Assembly (NCBI GenBank): GCA_013398055.1
Contig: VZRS01014568.1
Span: forward strand, 459,902 to 523,901
DNA length: 64,000 bases
Reading direction: 5' to 3'
Origin: Ifrita kowaldi
Lineage: Eukaryota; Chordata; Aves; Passeriformes; Cinclosomatidae
Under the pieces are notes generated by a model, which saw only the letters and a program-made list of their open reading frames with translations, did not search any database and was not told the origin of the DNA. Shown here in pieces: positions 1 through 14,700 of the stretch; positions within the stretch are counted from its first letter, which is position 1, and the number at the start of each line of letters is the position of its first letter. A program made the translations under genes and the position numbers.

Positions 1-2678
1 TAAGAATCCAGTCCCTTACTGTAGACAGAATTGTCCACTGGCTCTGAAGGAAGATAATCTTTCTGCTACGCAGTTTAAATCTAAGAGTATTACCGTATGA
101 GCTAGTTACACTTACTGATGCAAACTAGCAACAAGTAGTTATACAAAAATTTTATAAATCCCCCACTTGTTTGAACTACAAATGAGTTTCCTGTAGATTT
201 ATTGTGAACGACTGAAGGATTGCTTTTATTTCATTCTTTTCTGCTGCTGAAGTGATCACTAGCTGGGTGTTAAAGATTTACGGGGGAGTAGGGGGAACCC
301 AGATCATAGAAACTCTTCCTGGTATTCTGGATTTTAGTATTCAAGTAATAGGTTCTTTAAAGAAGTTCTTGAAACAATTAGTGAAGTGAAAGAATTGTTG
401 TTTTCATGTGATTTCTGTGTTCACTGTAGTCTGATGTTTAGGAAGGAACCAGTTTTAGCCTCAACATCTTGTTAAATAAACATCATTTGCCCAAACTTCT
501 TGAAATGTTGCTGGGTCAGGACTTGAGGGAGTTTTGTATGTGTTTTGATTTTAATTTCTGCAGCAGCAAACTGTTTCAGTAAGGACTTCCAGTACTCTGC
601 GCGGTCTGTTGTTTGTATTGCCTTCTGTTTAACAAACTTTCTCTCTGATTTTCAGCAACAGACTGTGCTGTGCAAACCCTCATCAAAAGTAAACTTTTTT
701 CCCAGGTCCACTTGAATTCCATTTTAATCACTTGGAATGAATCTCAAGTTTCTTGACATCTGTGTCTGTCCATTCATGTGTTGGTTTTGGGGCTGTCTTT
801 TTTTTTTTTTTTTTTTGTTTCATTCCCACCCCCACTTAAAAGCAGCTCTGTTTCCCTTCTTCCATGCACACCCTCATCATTGAGCAGAGCTCCTGTGGTC
901 AGTAGCAGTCAGAGCCGAGCAGAGTGAAATGCTGTCGGTGCCTGTCGTGGGCCTGCCTCTTTGTTGCCTTCCCATGGAATGTGGAGGAGATGAGAGAAAA
1001 CAGGAGGGAGATGAAACAGGGGGGCACAGCCAGTCCTGGAGCCTAGAAAGGTCTCTCCTTGCCATTCTTGTATCTAAATCACCTGCAAGCCTGCAGCTGG
1101 GTAGTTTGTATATTTTTTTCATGGAGCACGGAGTAAGTAAACTCTCTCTTACAGCAAATGACTTTATGGAATAGGAAAAAACGTTATATGATTTCCTTGA
1201 AGAAAAAAAAATTGCTCAACTCCATTTCACTGGTAGTGTAGGCAAAATTTATGTAAATGTTTGCTTCGTTCCTCCTTAAGCTTCCTGCTTTATTTTAAAA
1301 ATGTAATAGATACATTTCAGATAGCTCTCTGTAGCTACTTAGTTTGAATAGGCAATGAGTGTTCTCAGCTGCGTGCACAGCAGCAGCAGATGGTTCAGTT
1401 GTTCTCATTGCAGCTAATGCAGTCACAGCCCAGCCGTGTTACAGGCTGACTTCAGCTCTCTGCAGAAGGCAGGGCTATTCTGGAGGCAGGAATGTGGTTG
1501 CACTTGGCATTGCAACCTGAAAATACCGGTTCTTTTTCATACCCTTGTTGCTTTTCCGTCCTCCCTGGGGCTCGCTGTGAACTTCATGTCACATAGTTTA
1601 ACAAAAGGAGTGTTGCTAAGTATATAATTCACCTGTGTTAGTTGCAAGGTGACATTTGGGATTGATATGATGAGGCATTGTTCCCTGGGCATGGTGAACC
1701 ACGCAGGACATGGTGTGTTAGGTAGTTGGCTCTGGCTGTTCAGTCAATGCAATTGTGTTGGACAGGGTGCCCTGTTTCCTGTTTAGGTGAGTCACCTCCT
1801 TTGGAGGAGGGAGCTGTTGGCCATGCACAGCACTAGGAAGGAGATGTGTCCCACTAGCTGTGTGTTGGATTTCCAGCTTTAGCTTCTGGTATAAACTCTT
1901 CAGCAGTGTGTTTATGTGCAATTATTTTGGGGAGCATAGTGTATATGTGTAGGTGTTTCAATCTGCCAAGCATAACTTTTTTCACATGCTGTTGTACACA
2001 GTGTAACTCAAGCTATTAGTTTGGCTTCTTGTCTAGCATATAGCTTATAATTAGCATTACTAGGTGAGGCAGTTACTTGTCCTCCCATGTGACAATTGCT
2101 AAAATGTCACCTGTGAATAGATTTTTGAGAATTAGGTAGAGCTGACTCTGATGTTGGGATATAGACAGCTCTGCTGTTACTGGACTTGAGTCATCTAAAG
2201 AAAATGCCTGAAAGCCAACAATATTTATTTTGTGTCTCCCCTTCCTGCCCCAAGTAAACATCACACAGCAACTGAATGCCAGAGTCTTCAGCTATGATTT
2301 ATGCTTCTCTGGCACACTGTCACTGGCTGACCTACTAATGTGTGAATTAAGTGTTTGTCTGGACAGGATGAAAATCTAGTGAAGTGGTTTGTTAGTATGT
2401 TTTTTTTCTTTTAAGTAGATAGATCTGTCTTGAAGATTTGGTTTAAATAAGGTACTACAGGATATTTCTGTTGTTCAAAATGGACATTTTGCATTACAAA
2501 CTTTGAGCAAAAGGATCTCCAGTGAGCACAGAGAGAGCTGTGAATTGTGAAAGATTTGGATTAGATTGTTTTAACAAACTACTTGTTATTCCAAGAAGGT
2601 CTTCACTAACACTTACTTTTTTGTTCTTTTTGGAACATTTCTTCATTGATAATTCAGTGAAATTAATTTATTTTTCAG
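1..2678 (+). other. EPB41L5 intron (left part), no exon recognised
   Basis: I looked here for the F1 exon that should precede HWLD (a block like 'DYFGLRF') and did not find it, so the intron must extend beyond the left edge. The area has a T-run at 800-816 and short ORFs only. Confidence 0.6.
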
Positions 2679-2721
2679 CATTGGCTGGACAACACAAAAA
2701 GCATTAAAAAGCAAGTTAAAA
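2679..2721 (+). CDS. EPB41L5: EPB41L5 visible coding exon 1 (end of FERM F1)
   Basis: Forty-three bases between a tttttcag acceptor and a gtaagt donor. It codes HWLDNTKSIKKQVK plus one base of the next codon (window-protein residues 1-14). This is the last strand and turn of the ubiquitin-like F1 lobe. It starts on a whole codon, so the previous exon, not found in the window, must end in phase 0. Confidence 0.93.
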
Positions 2722-5700
2722 GTAAGTTTTCTTTCCTTTTTTTCTCAGAACATTGTATTTAACATACAGGAAGCACAGCGAGTTGAAATGGGTGGTGGGG
2801 GGCAGTGTCCTGTGAGGGAGTGAGGGTAACAAGTGACAAAAGCCCTGCATGGTGCTACTGATTATTTAATGATATCTTCCCTCTATAGCTTATAGTACTT
2901 TATTTTAATGTTCTTAATTAAACATGTTGTGGGCTCATTAATTATAGTTAACGTGGAGTCAAGGCAGCTGAAGATGTTTTACTGTTACAGAGCATTATCC
3001 TGGCTATAGGAAAACTTGTCTTGGAGCCTCATGCATGGGGCAGTCCTGCATGCATGCATCTGTGGCCAGTCCACCAAGTCCTCACCTGATGCACAAGGGT
3101 TCAATGTGGCCTGGTTGTTGCAGTGATGTGTGCTTGGATAAGATGATGTTCAGCAGCTTCCTTGCTCTGCACTGTGGGAAGTCTTCAGGGATTTGTGGTG
3201 TTGTTTTAATACAAGAGAGGTTTTGGAAGCACTGAGAGGGAGAAAATTCCTCCTGTCAAATGCAGGAACCAGCAGAGCGATGCACATTTTTAAAGAACTG
3301 TTAATCCACCCTTTTGCTGAATTAACTCTTTGCTTTCCAGAAGAGATGATTCTTCCATAGAAGGATCTCTTATATTCCCATAAAGTATGTCTAAACTTCT
3401 GTGGAATAGAAGGGCCTGAGTTGTCAGCAGTGAGTATTTCCCAGAGCCCTGGGAAGGTGTTGCAGAGACCAACAGCGTGCCTGAAGGTTTAGTCAACTGC
3501 AGAGCCCAGATGCAGAGCTCTCTTGGTGATGGATAGAGCCCTTAAATATAGGGATTAACCTAGATTCACGTGCTCTTGGCAGGAAGAATCAAGTTAATGT
3601 GATATGACCGTTGGGTTGACTTGTAACACATAAAACTATTTTGTGTGCATATTTAAGTGTCCTTTCACCCTGATGTTCTTTACCGATTTCCCTGGCATAA
3701 AGGAATTCCTACCTTAAGGCCTTGTGGTAGAACATAGCCAACCCATTTCAGTCAAGTTTTGTGATGTGGTTCTATGTAATAAATAAATAAGCTGTCTCAT
3801 CGAGTAACTGTTACTACTGTCTTGAATGAATTCTGCTTTGCAGTTGGCCCCCCGTATTGTCTGCATTTTCGTGTAAAGTTTTACTCATCAGAGCCCAACA
3901 ATCTACGTGAAGAGCTAACAAGGTAAGAGGGATTTTGTGTTTGAGGGACCCAAATAAAGCCAGGGAATGTTTCCTGTGGTGTTTATTTAAACAGTTCTGA
4001 TGTTTCAGAGAATTCCTTAGAGCTGCTTGCTTACTTGGCTTTTTTTGGAAATGTAGTTTTCTTTTTGTAATGTGGCTATCTTGTGTGTGGAAATAAATGT
4101 GCTGTGACATACAGAGATCTAAATATTTATATGTTACTTAATGCAACATTTTTCATTAGGCAATTTTGGCAACTGATCTGAGTAGCTTATACAGGATGGA
4201 CAGAGGTTTTCACTGAAGAGAACAGACATTATTCCTCTGTCTTTATTCTTAACCTGTTAGTTTCAACTGCATGCAGTCATCCTGTCTCCAGGCAGAAAAG
4301 CATTGAATTGCAAGTTAGAGCTTCTCTTTGGCAAGAAGATGTTCAGTTACCATTTCATTGATGTTTGGTCTTTGCAGAGCTTATGGAAAGGGAAAGTAGT
4401 ATTTTACTGCTATGTTGAGCTGAATTGACAGTTCTGTATGTGTAGGTTTGTAGTATCAGGTGAGCAGCAGTTCCTCTTGATTAAAGCATTTCACAGATCC
4501 ATTCTTGGAACTCCATTTGTTGTTGGGCTGAGACTACTAGGGCTGCTTTGAGAAAGAACAGGACCTACCATCTGTCAGGAGTATAAGTCTGTTGTAAAAG
4601 GCAACATTTCTTTGCATTGTTACCGCTGCTGCTGATCCCTTTTGGAGAGTTAACAAAGTTAAGTTTTCGTGATAGCTGTAGACATTTCATACCTCAGCCA
4701 TTTGTAAGGGTGTGAAGTGCATTTGTTTGTTGTTCAGGTTTATGTCTGTGTGGATCTTCAATGTGCACTTCAGCCAAATCCCTTGGAGTGCTACCAGGAA
4801 GATTAGAGTAGCATTACCCCTTCCAGCCATATGTACCCTGTGCAGCTTCATATTTACATGTGGTAACTTAATGTGGTAACTCCTGCTTTTTAATGCTTTC
4901 CTGCTGATCTGGGAAGAATGTTTTACCTCCCCATTCATATTCCTGTATAAACATTTAACCATCTTTAAAACCAGTAACCATAGACTAAATTCAGACGTAC
5001 ATCTGCATCTACCATTATGGAACATTTTCATCCATTTTGACTGAGTTCTGCCAGTCAGACCTTGCTGTGCAGGTTTTACCAGGGCAGACCTGAAACCTGA
5101 GGGCTTTTAAGCACTGCCTGCCTGCTTAGCTAATCCCCCAGAAGAGGAGAGCAGCAAGTTGTCCTCCTGTCTTGAGACAGTGTGATGCCTTAAAGTAGCA
5201 GAAGTAGTGGGAAGTGGAGCTTTGCTGTGGGTTATAGGTATCACAAGCAGGGTCTTTCCCAGGTTTCCACCTTTAAACAGCAGGACACCCAGCTGGAGCT
5301 ACTTTTCAGCTTCCACAGGTGCAGCTTGCTCATGTTCTCAGCCAGTGGTTATGTAACGCAGCATGGGGAGTTCTTGAGTTGTTTGGAAGCAGTTATGTGG
5401 CTGATAAGCACAGTCCGGTCACACCCACTACACACTGGAGGCCTGTGTTCTTTCTCATGTCTGGGGTCAGTACCAACCAAATTTATTCCTCATGTAGAGG
5501 CTAGTGTTCAAAAGGCTTTGGATAATAAATGGTTTGGCAAAGTATTTGTGGATTTCTATGGAACCTGTAGGAAAAACACCTGCATCTGTTTTGTGTCTGT
5601 GTATGAAAGTGTGAGGAGACACAGGCACATGTTGAAGCAGAAGTTGTGTGTAAGGCTTCTGGGCATCTGTGCTGGAATTCAGACTGGATACCATGGTGGA

Positions 5701-8700
5701 CACCAGTGTTTTATACTTGATGAGACTTCTCTTGTTAAAGGAAAGCTGTGTACCATAATGGAGCAAGGGGGCTGCTCTTCAGGGGTATTGGATCGGAAGA
5801 ATTGTTATTGCACACCAAAGGGATTTGTATTCAATATTTTCCCAATTTCTTAGCAAAAAGAGTAAAGAATGTGCAAGGCAGTGAAGGAAAGCTGGCTCTG
5901 AAGAGTAAAGTTGAAAAGGCTGCAGCCTACTGTTTATTTTGTCATTTTGCAGTCAGCTTTCCGGGTTAGATTTCAACTAAGCAATCTGTAGTAGAAACTC
6001 TTTTTTTTTTTGCAAGACTTAAAAATAACCATTCTTTTATGAGATTGGTATGTGTATGAATAATGAAGGAAATGTGGAAGGTAGAAGTTGTTCTTTGCTC
6101 AAGTAGGATCACAAGAGGAAAAAGAAATTATTTACTTGGTTATCGTGTTTATTTTTCCATGCAATACTGTAGTTCAGCTTTTGGCAACTTGTACTTTTGG
6201 GTTTGCTTCATTTGAAATGCCTGCAAAACACACAAACCCAACTGATAAAGCCTTGAAAGGTCACAGTGCAGTTTCTTTTGTCTTGAAAACCCGTGTAAAG
6301 AGTAGGAAACGTTTTTATTTGTCAGGCTCTAACTTACTCCTGTTCACTGAGTGACACATTAGCACTATTAGTCAATGACTTATTTCTTATTTAATCCTAC
6401 AGGTATTTATTTGTTCTGCAGCTGAAACTGGATATTCTTAGTGGAAAGTAAGCAGCCTTTTAAACTATTACAATGTGTTCAGCATCGAGTTTATTACATA
6501 TACATTTTGATAATTAGTAAATTTTGCTTAGTAATGTAATGGGGTTTTTTTTCTGTAAAATATGACTTTTCTATGCACGAATATCAGGAGAGGAATGCTT
6601 AAATAATGTGGTGCTTATCTGCTGTTAATTTTCTGAAAACCTACTAATACTTTTTCCTTTTCTTATCCCAGACATTTGTAGTTTCTTACTGTCAGTTACA
6701 TAAGTTGTCTGCTAATGGTGTCGGTTCAGGTTTTAACAGCGCACTTCTCTTTTGGCAGATTGGAATGTCCTTTTGACACCGCTGTCCAGTTGGCAGCTTA
6801 TAACATGCAAGGTGAGTAGGTGCAAAAAGGGAAGGGTGAAGTTGCACAAACAGCGTTATTACAGACTATTATTAACTGTTTTAAAAAGTCTGTGCTTGTT
6901 ATGTCCATAAAATAGACTCTGCCCAGACATGAGGGATCCAGTGTGAAATGCAGATCTTTTCAATTGTACTTGTACTGAGAACATATACAGAAAATTACTC
7001 AGTTCCTCAGAAAACAGAACAAGGAGGTTCTGAACATAAACAGCTTTGCCCTGAAGTTGTTTTCTCAGGTGTTTTTGTGCAAATCTGTCCACTTTCACAC
7101 AAGATACAACTTCTGAAGCCTTCCTGAATTGCTTCTATGTAGTAACACAGCTCACTTTTATATGAGTTGGGATTAAACTGTGAAGACACCTGCCTTTTTA
7201 ACTCGCTCTTTTATGTGGAAGGAAAGCAGTTAGAATACATTCCATAGCTAAAAATATTAGCATTGTTAGAGCCTTAAGATACAGGTTCAGTAAATAAGAT
7301 TTTGGAAGAACAAAGTGATCTAATTAGGCCATATACACACTGCTTTTTGTGGTGGTCTTTCCTTTCCTTTCTCCACAATGAGGCCTCTAGCAGAACTTTA
7401 ATCTTACTGTCTGACAGCTGTGTACTTTTATTTAAATCAGCTGGAACCTGAGCTGGCTTTGACAGCATTCCTTTCAGCAGAGGCAGGCGTTTTAGTGGGA
7501 GTAAATTATTATAGAACTATGGACTTCCTCAGTCAGCATTAAAAAAAAAAAAAAGGAGGGGGTGAAAAGACTATTATTATGCTTGCAGCATTCAGAAATT
7601 CAAGAAACGGGGTTTTATAGCATGTGTCATTTCTGTACCTGTGGATACTGGCATTTATTTGTCTTCTCTGGGTCTTCCCAGAGATGGCTCTATTTTTCTC
7701 TACACAAACATCTGTAGTTTCATTTTTCAGACAGAGCAATTACTGGCCTGCATCAGACTTCCAAAGTCCCAAGTCACAGAATTATTCCTAATTTTTTGAC
7801 TATAAGCTGAATATTGAGAAGCAACTTGAAATTAGTGGGAAGAGCCAGTGCTTAGTGACTGTGAAAANAAAAGACTATTATTATGCTTGCAGCATTCAGA
7901 AATTCAAGAAACGGGGTTTTATAGCATGTGTCATTTCTGTACCTGTGGAATACTGGCATTTATTTGTCTTCTCTGGGTCTTCCCAGAGATGGCTCTATTT
8001 TTCTCTACACAAACATCTGTAGTTTCATTTTTCAGACAGAGCAATTACTGGCCTGCATCAGACTTCCAAAGTCCCAAGTCACAGAATTATTCCTAATTTT
8101 TTGACTATAAGCTGAATATTGAGAAGCAACTTGAAATTAGTGGGAAGAGCCAGTGCTTAGTGACTGTGAAAATCACGACATTTTTGTAAAGGTCTGTAGC
8201 TGTGTGTTTCAGCATTTTAGGTATTTATCTGTCTTTAAAACTGAGCTTGTTAGCATCTGTGGAAGATGGGGTTGTGCTTTTGATGTGGTACACTCCTTGA
8301 CTGGTATGTTCCAGTATGTTTTCTAAATAACATCTCTTACTGCCCCTCTGAGCATGCAGCAGTGGACTCGATGAGCCATTTGACCAACCCAGGAGGGCAG
8401 TTATTATGTCCTTAGATGAAAAGGAGACCAACAAATAACAGGTGCATGATTGTACCCTGACACAGAGTAATTTTAGCAGGACAGGGCCATATAGAATCAT
8501 AAAACAAGAAACTGATTTGTAGAATGGACAAACAGTTTCATGAAAAACATCAGAACTGGTTTTGCTTTTTATAAATCTCAAGAGATGCTGTTCTAATTCT
8601 TTAAGGCAAAATTCCTTTTAACTTTAGTCAGCTGTCATCTCAGTAGATACTTCAGAGATAAAAATGCTGAAAACTTTCTACTAGAAAGAAAAAAGGTGAG

Positions 8701-11700
8701 TTTCAATGATGGTGATAAATTCCCTTTATAGGAAGCTTGTTAAGGAATATGTGAATAACACTTTGTAAACATAAATACAAAGCTTTTGTGCAGACAACAC
8801 AACCATTGGTTCAGTGGCCTTAATTTCCCTGTCAAAAAAGGTGCCACTTCAAAAATAGGAGAAGAAGGAATGCAAAAATAAATTCAATATTTTAGACTAA
8901 CTAGAAAAGAGAGCAGAAGTTCCACTCTATGCAAAAATATCCACTGTGTTTATTTGGAACAGTGCTTAACAGTGTTGTTCTTTTGTAGCTGAACTTGGAG
9001 ACTATGATCCTGCTGAGCATGTTCCTGAGCTGGTGTCTGAGTTTAGGTTTGTTCCCACTCAGACTGAAGAGATGGAATTAGCTGTTTTTGAGAAGTGGAA
9101 GGAATGCAGGTACTGGATCTTCCAGTGAATGTTACCCTGCTGTTTGCACTGATTTTTCTGTGAAGAGGATCTGTTAAAAAGATACTGCTGACGCTTCTTC
9201 TGTGGTCTTGTTCAGAAACAGAATTTTAATATAGTTGTCATATTTTGTAAGAGAATATAACGTGAAAAACGTAGCTTTTCAGAGGTCTGAGTAAAATGAT
9301 GAGGTGCAAAATCTTGAAACACAATAATTTTTGCAGCAGCGTTTTCAGGTTAAAACTTCAAAAAGTGACCTCGATGTTCATTAAAGTGAACAAGTGTCAC
9401 CAGTGTTTAGGTTTGTCGCAAACTTTCAGGAAGTTCTTTTCCTCTTTCCTCATGTACCAGTTTTTCCTTTCTGTGCTTTTTCAGGCATCTACCTAACAGC
9501 AAAAATTTTATTTCAGGGGGCAAACACCAGCACAGGCTGAAAGTAACTACTTAAACAAAGCTAAGTGGCTGGAAATGTATGGTGTAGACATGCACATAGT
9601 CAAGGTATGTTTAACCACAGCGTGGTGACCTTTGGAAATTATGTTGTCAATTTTGTGCTACATTTCAGCACTGGTTCTACTTTGGGGGGGAAAGAAAAGG
9701 AACATTGTTCTCAGGCAATCTACATATCAAGTGATCTGGCTTTGTGTCAACATTCCATTTTTTGGTATATATTTCTAAAAGGTATGACTTGAGTCCAGGC
9801 ATATCTGCTCTGTGTTAAATGTGTGATTGATGTGGAAGTATGTACTACAGTTTGTATTTAGACTTAAGAGTTTTGTGAAAAACCATAGTAATTAAAATTT
9901 GCTGGGGTCCAGTTAGCTACCACCTGAAGAACTACGAATAAGCCTAGATCTCCTGTGGAAGAGGAAGTGCAGCAAATGCATAAGGATGTCTTTATTACAC
10001 AGACAAATCAATTAATTTTCCTCTTTAGTCAGCCTTATTGAACGGTTGCAAACAAGAAAAATCCATTTTGTAAGATCATCAAAACACAAGAGTTTTGTTG
10101 TGTAAGATAAGCAGATATGTGTGTAATTATAACAAACTACATGAATCACTCTAGTAAATTGGATAGAGGGTTAAACACCAAAATGAATATAATTTTTATT
10201 TTGTGGCAATTAGGCAAGAGATGGCAATGATTACAGCCTGGGACTAACACCTACAGGAGTTCTTGTCTTTGAAGGAGACACAAAGATTGGTTTGTTTTTC
10301 TGGTAAGATCTCTGTTTGTACATTAAAATCTATTTTGGATTTTGGTTCTTTTGTTTCTCTTATGATAGCAAAAAAAAAAAAATTGTTTGGGTTATGAGAA
10401 CACCGTGAATATGAGGTACCTTCTCAGTAAATTACTAAAAGTTAGACATAACCTGCACTTTCTGTTCATCTGGCAGGCCAAAGATAACAAGGCTTGACTT
10501 CAAGAAGAACAAACTCACTCTGGTTGTTGTTGAAGATGATGAACAGGTAGATGAATATCTGTTTAGTTAAATCTCAGTCTTGATTATACCGTACTAGTTT
10601 ACATACTCCTAAATCTCTTTCCTTATATTTAAGTTTTGAGAATTAATGTAGATGCCTGAAAGATTTTTGATTGTGACTTAGGGAGGAGGAGGGAAATGCA
10701 GGACTTAAGTAAAAAATAAATTTTTTCATCACTTACTTTTTAAAAAGAGAACACCTAGAGAAACTAGAACAGATACTTTGGAAACAGTATGCATTGCACA
10801 GGAACGTTTAGAAAAAACCCCACATACCACATTTAGTAGAATGAATTACTTAAGCAGGTTTCCAAATTATTCCTATGGGGAAGAAATTGCATACAGCTGA
10901 GACAATTAAAAAGTGAGCACTGGTAATTTGAGGAGATTAGATTTGGAAGTGAAACCGTGTTAGCCTCATCAACAAGTATCTGCCTGTTGTAATGGTGTCT
11001 TTAATTTGTAGTTATTCCAACTTGTTAAATATGTGGACTCCTTTCCAACCTTAGACAATGTAGCAGTTGTTCATTACAGCTTCTGAAAACATTGGTTTTT
11101 CTGCCTAAAACGTTTTTTTAAATGTATATATTGGGAATCATAAAAACCAAATTTCATTTGGCTTGCGTGAAATTTTAGCTTTGACTTATTTCAAGCCCCT
11201 TGTAAGTCATCAGTGTGCTTTGTGTGCTTTAAGGGAAAGGAGCAGGAGCACACTTTTGTCTTTAGACTGGACCATCCCAAAGCCTGCAAACACTTGTGGA
11301 AATGTGCAGTGGAGCACCATGCCTTCTTCCGGCTCCGAGGTCCTGTCCAGAAGAGCTCCAGTCGATCTGGCTTCATTCGCTTGGGATCTCGGTTCCGGTA
11401 CAGGTCAGTGTCATCTGGCATTTGGCACATATCTTCTGTCATTCCTTGCTTTTCCGGGATGCTGAGTTTTAGTCCTGTTATCATCTTTCTCTATGACTTT
11501 GGGCAGTATTGCTTAAGCTTTATTTTCTTCTAGAATTTTCAGTTTCTCCCAAACCTCATGTACTGGGACCACAGAAATATGCAAAGGGCAAGCGGGCTTT
11601 TGTCCGCAACTTAATGTTTAAAAAGTCATTGCTTCTGCCATTTGTCTTGGGGAAACGGGGTGAAGAAGAGAATGTTTCTAAATCTCTTACTCTCTTTTGT

Positions 11701-14700
11701 TAAAGGCCTTTTGAGGTGTGAAGTTTGGGGTGTTTTATTAGAACTGACATCAGACAGAAAGCTATGAATTTAAAATAGAAATGTGATGTTTCGATGAGCA
11801 GTGTCTCTATTCAGTCATTAAAAATAAGTGATTTATTTTTCTGCTTTGTACTTTAACATGGCATTTTTAGTGGGAAAACGGAGTATCAAACAACAAAGAC
11901 CAACAAAGCCAGGAGATCAGCATCCTTTGAAAGAAGGCCCAGCAAGAGATACTCGAGACGAACACTGCAAATGAAAGGTAAAAGAACTTCCATTCTGAGA
12001 AGTATAATCCAATGTGAGAATCAGCTAATAATCTCCATTAAAAAGCCTGGGTAGGAATTCTCCTGTAGTTGTTTGCTCTTCTCTTGAATTTTCAAAATTA
12101 GGTTTTCTTTGACTTATTTAGGAGAATTCATGTATTTATCAGAAAAAGCTTGTGTCCAAAGCATGTCCAAGCCAGTTTGCCTAGCCAGTAAAACACCCAT
12201 GGAAATTACACAGTAGGTCTCAGTATGAAGATGGAAAACTTGGGTCCAGGAAACAGTGATATATTAATGATAGTATTTGAATTGAGTTGGAAATTTTTGT
12301 TATTGAAATCTTTTTCATTGTTTTTTGGAGTTGCACTTTGTTATCGTGATCTGACAGCATGTGATACCTTGTTTTTGACTCCCACTCTTGCATAGGTCAA
12401 GTGTGACAGCCATGTCTGCCTTCAGATATTTGCTTAAATCTGACTTTGGCTTGCTCTTCAGATTTTTTATTTTATTTTCTGATTTAGATTTTGTTTTTCA
12501 CACGTTATACGTGGGATGTGTGCAAATTTTGCTCTTTTGGTTCAACTTTTACTCTTTTGGTTGCCTACTTTTAGGCAGTGCTAGGCTATTTTTATTAATC
12601 ATATAATTAATACTTAACTGATAACCTAATTATAAATTAAATTTTAATTAATGCTTTATATTTTTGCAGCATACACTGCTAAACTGGAAGAAACAAGGTA
12701 AGATGCATTCCAATATATGAATTTCTGTCTTTGATGTTTGGCACCTGTACTTGAGCACATGTCTGCAGAAGGAGGATGTAGAGTGTTGGCCTCTTAACTG
12801 TGGTTTTGCCATGGCTATTGTGTTTGTTTGCTTTATATAAAAGTTAGTGTTCAAAGCAAAGCTCCTGTGTTGCTGTCACATAGACAATTTTGCCAGACTT
12901 TCTTACTAGCTAACAAAAAAGTTTATTACTAGCTATGGTTCTTGCTGGATATGAGCTGTAGTTCATGTGCTGCCATGTAAAGAGATCAGGTAAAAATGTG
13001 AGGAGCTCTTCTTGCTGAAATCTTCCTGCTCTGGCTGTATGACTTAAATACATCATCAAGTAACGGTCAAAGACAGGGAAAAGACCGTAAAATGAATATT
13101 TTTGAAATAAGTAGATGGTTTTATATTCTGTATTACACTTGCATTTATTTTTATTCATGATCAACATTGAAAGGGAAGCCTTTTGGTTCTTTATTTCTAT
13201 ACCAAAAGTCTTCCTGGATGTGTCAGTTCATACTTGCTGTTGCAATGTAAATTACTCATATGTATCTGAATCATATAATTTTCATACCCTTCCTTAAGGG
13301 AAGAGAGGAACCCAGGTTAAAAGGAAATACCTTGTAGTGAAGAAACTTAGGTCACTCAGTCGTGATTTCTGTCCTTTGCCCTAATAACTTGTGTACACTG
13401 CAATGATCAGTTGCCCCCAAATTATTTTTTAAAAAGTCAATATTCATAGATACAGAGCACCATGGTGAGGTGGGTAAGGAATGCCAAAGTAACATTTCAA
13501 AACAACAGGTTTAATACAGCCCGACATTTTCTGTCTGTAGTAGCAGGGCTGATTCTTGCATGAGAGGGGGAAAAGTCTAGAAAGTGTGGGGACAAGGCTG
13601 TGGTTACTCTCTGTGACTTCCTGTATTGTTTTTTCTTTTTATACAATGGGAAAGTACTGTTCTGAACTGGGTGTCATTAAGATCCTCTGCATGCAAAATG
13701 TGACTGTTTGATTAATTAGTGCTCTTGTCATGCTATGTTGTCCTGCCCTTCTCTGAGTTTCAGGCTGCTTAGGTCATTCTGAGAGTGGGAAGAGAAACTT
13801 CATATGCAGTTTCTCCTCCTGATAAGACTGTGGTCTCCTGATCTGCACTGAGGTGTGGCACTGTTGTGTCTCCACAGCAAGCTATGCCATTTCTGAAACT
13901 CTACACTCCAGTGTTGCTAATTGAAATGCATCATGAAAGATGTATGTTGTTCCATTCTTTTGTGTTAACCCAGCACAGGGGAATGTGCTGCTCGGAAGGC
14001 ATTCCTTAATATTTCTGTTGATTCTGGGGTAGCTTCCACATTCTCTCAATAGAGAAGGGGTGAAGGGGGAAACAGGCAAGGAACAGCTTGTTCAGTGTTG
14101 ACATTATGGTGTTTTAAATAAAATAATTCTAAAGAGTCACTGAAGTAAATACAGAAATCTATTTGAATTGCCAGCTTGCTAGGTTGGATAGCTCTTGTCC
14201 AGACCATAAATCAGAAAATTAATAGGTCGTAGGAGATGGGAACCTTTTTTGAAAGATTAGAAGTCTGGGGAAAAAGTTTGCTTTGCATGAGATCCATAAT
14301 GCATAATTATTGCTTTTAAGTCTCTCAAAAATGTGAAATGTCTCTTGCAGGTTCAGAAATCATCAAGGGATATGGGTCTTATTTAATTTTTCAAATATAG
14401 TAAATATTTAATAATGTAAAATTATTATTAATGCTGTGCTGAGTTGCTGTGCATGTAAATTTGAATAGCTGCCTTTAAGTCCATTAGAGGTTGTATGCAC
14501 AAGTAACTCATTAATTTTTTTGATAAACTTTTGTGATGTGAAACTTTAAATCAGGAGGGTTCTAGTTATGGAACAAACATTATGTCTACAGCACGTAGGT
14601 GAGCTTTTGACAATGTTACATTTTGCTGGATGTTTTAACTAAAATTATATCATTTTTGCTTTAGAAGGGCCACATCTTACTGCTGAATCAGGAAGACTTT

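Noticed and set aside
8340..8580. Possible second CR1 fragment
   Set aside because: A few words resemble interspersed-repeat ends, but I could not line up consecutive CR1 blocks.
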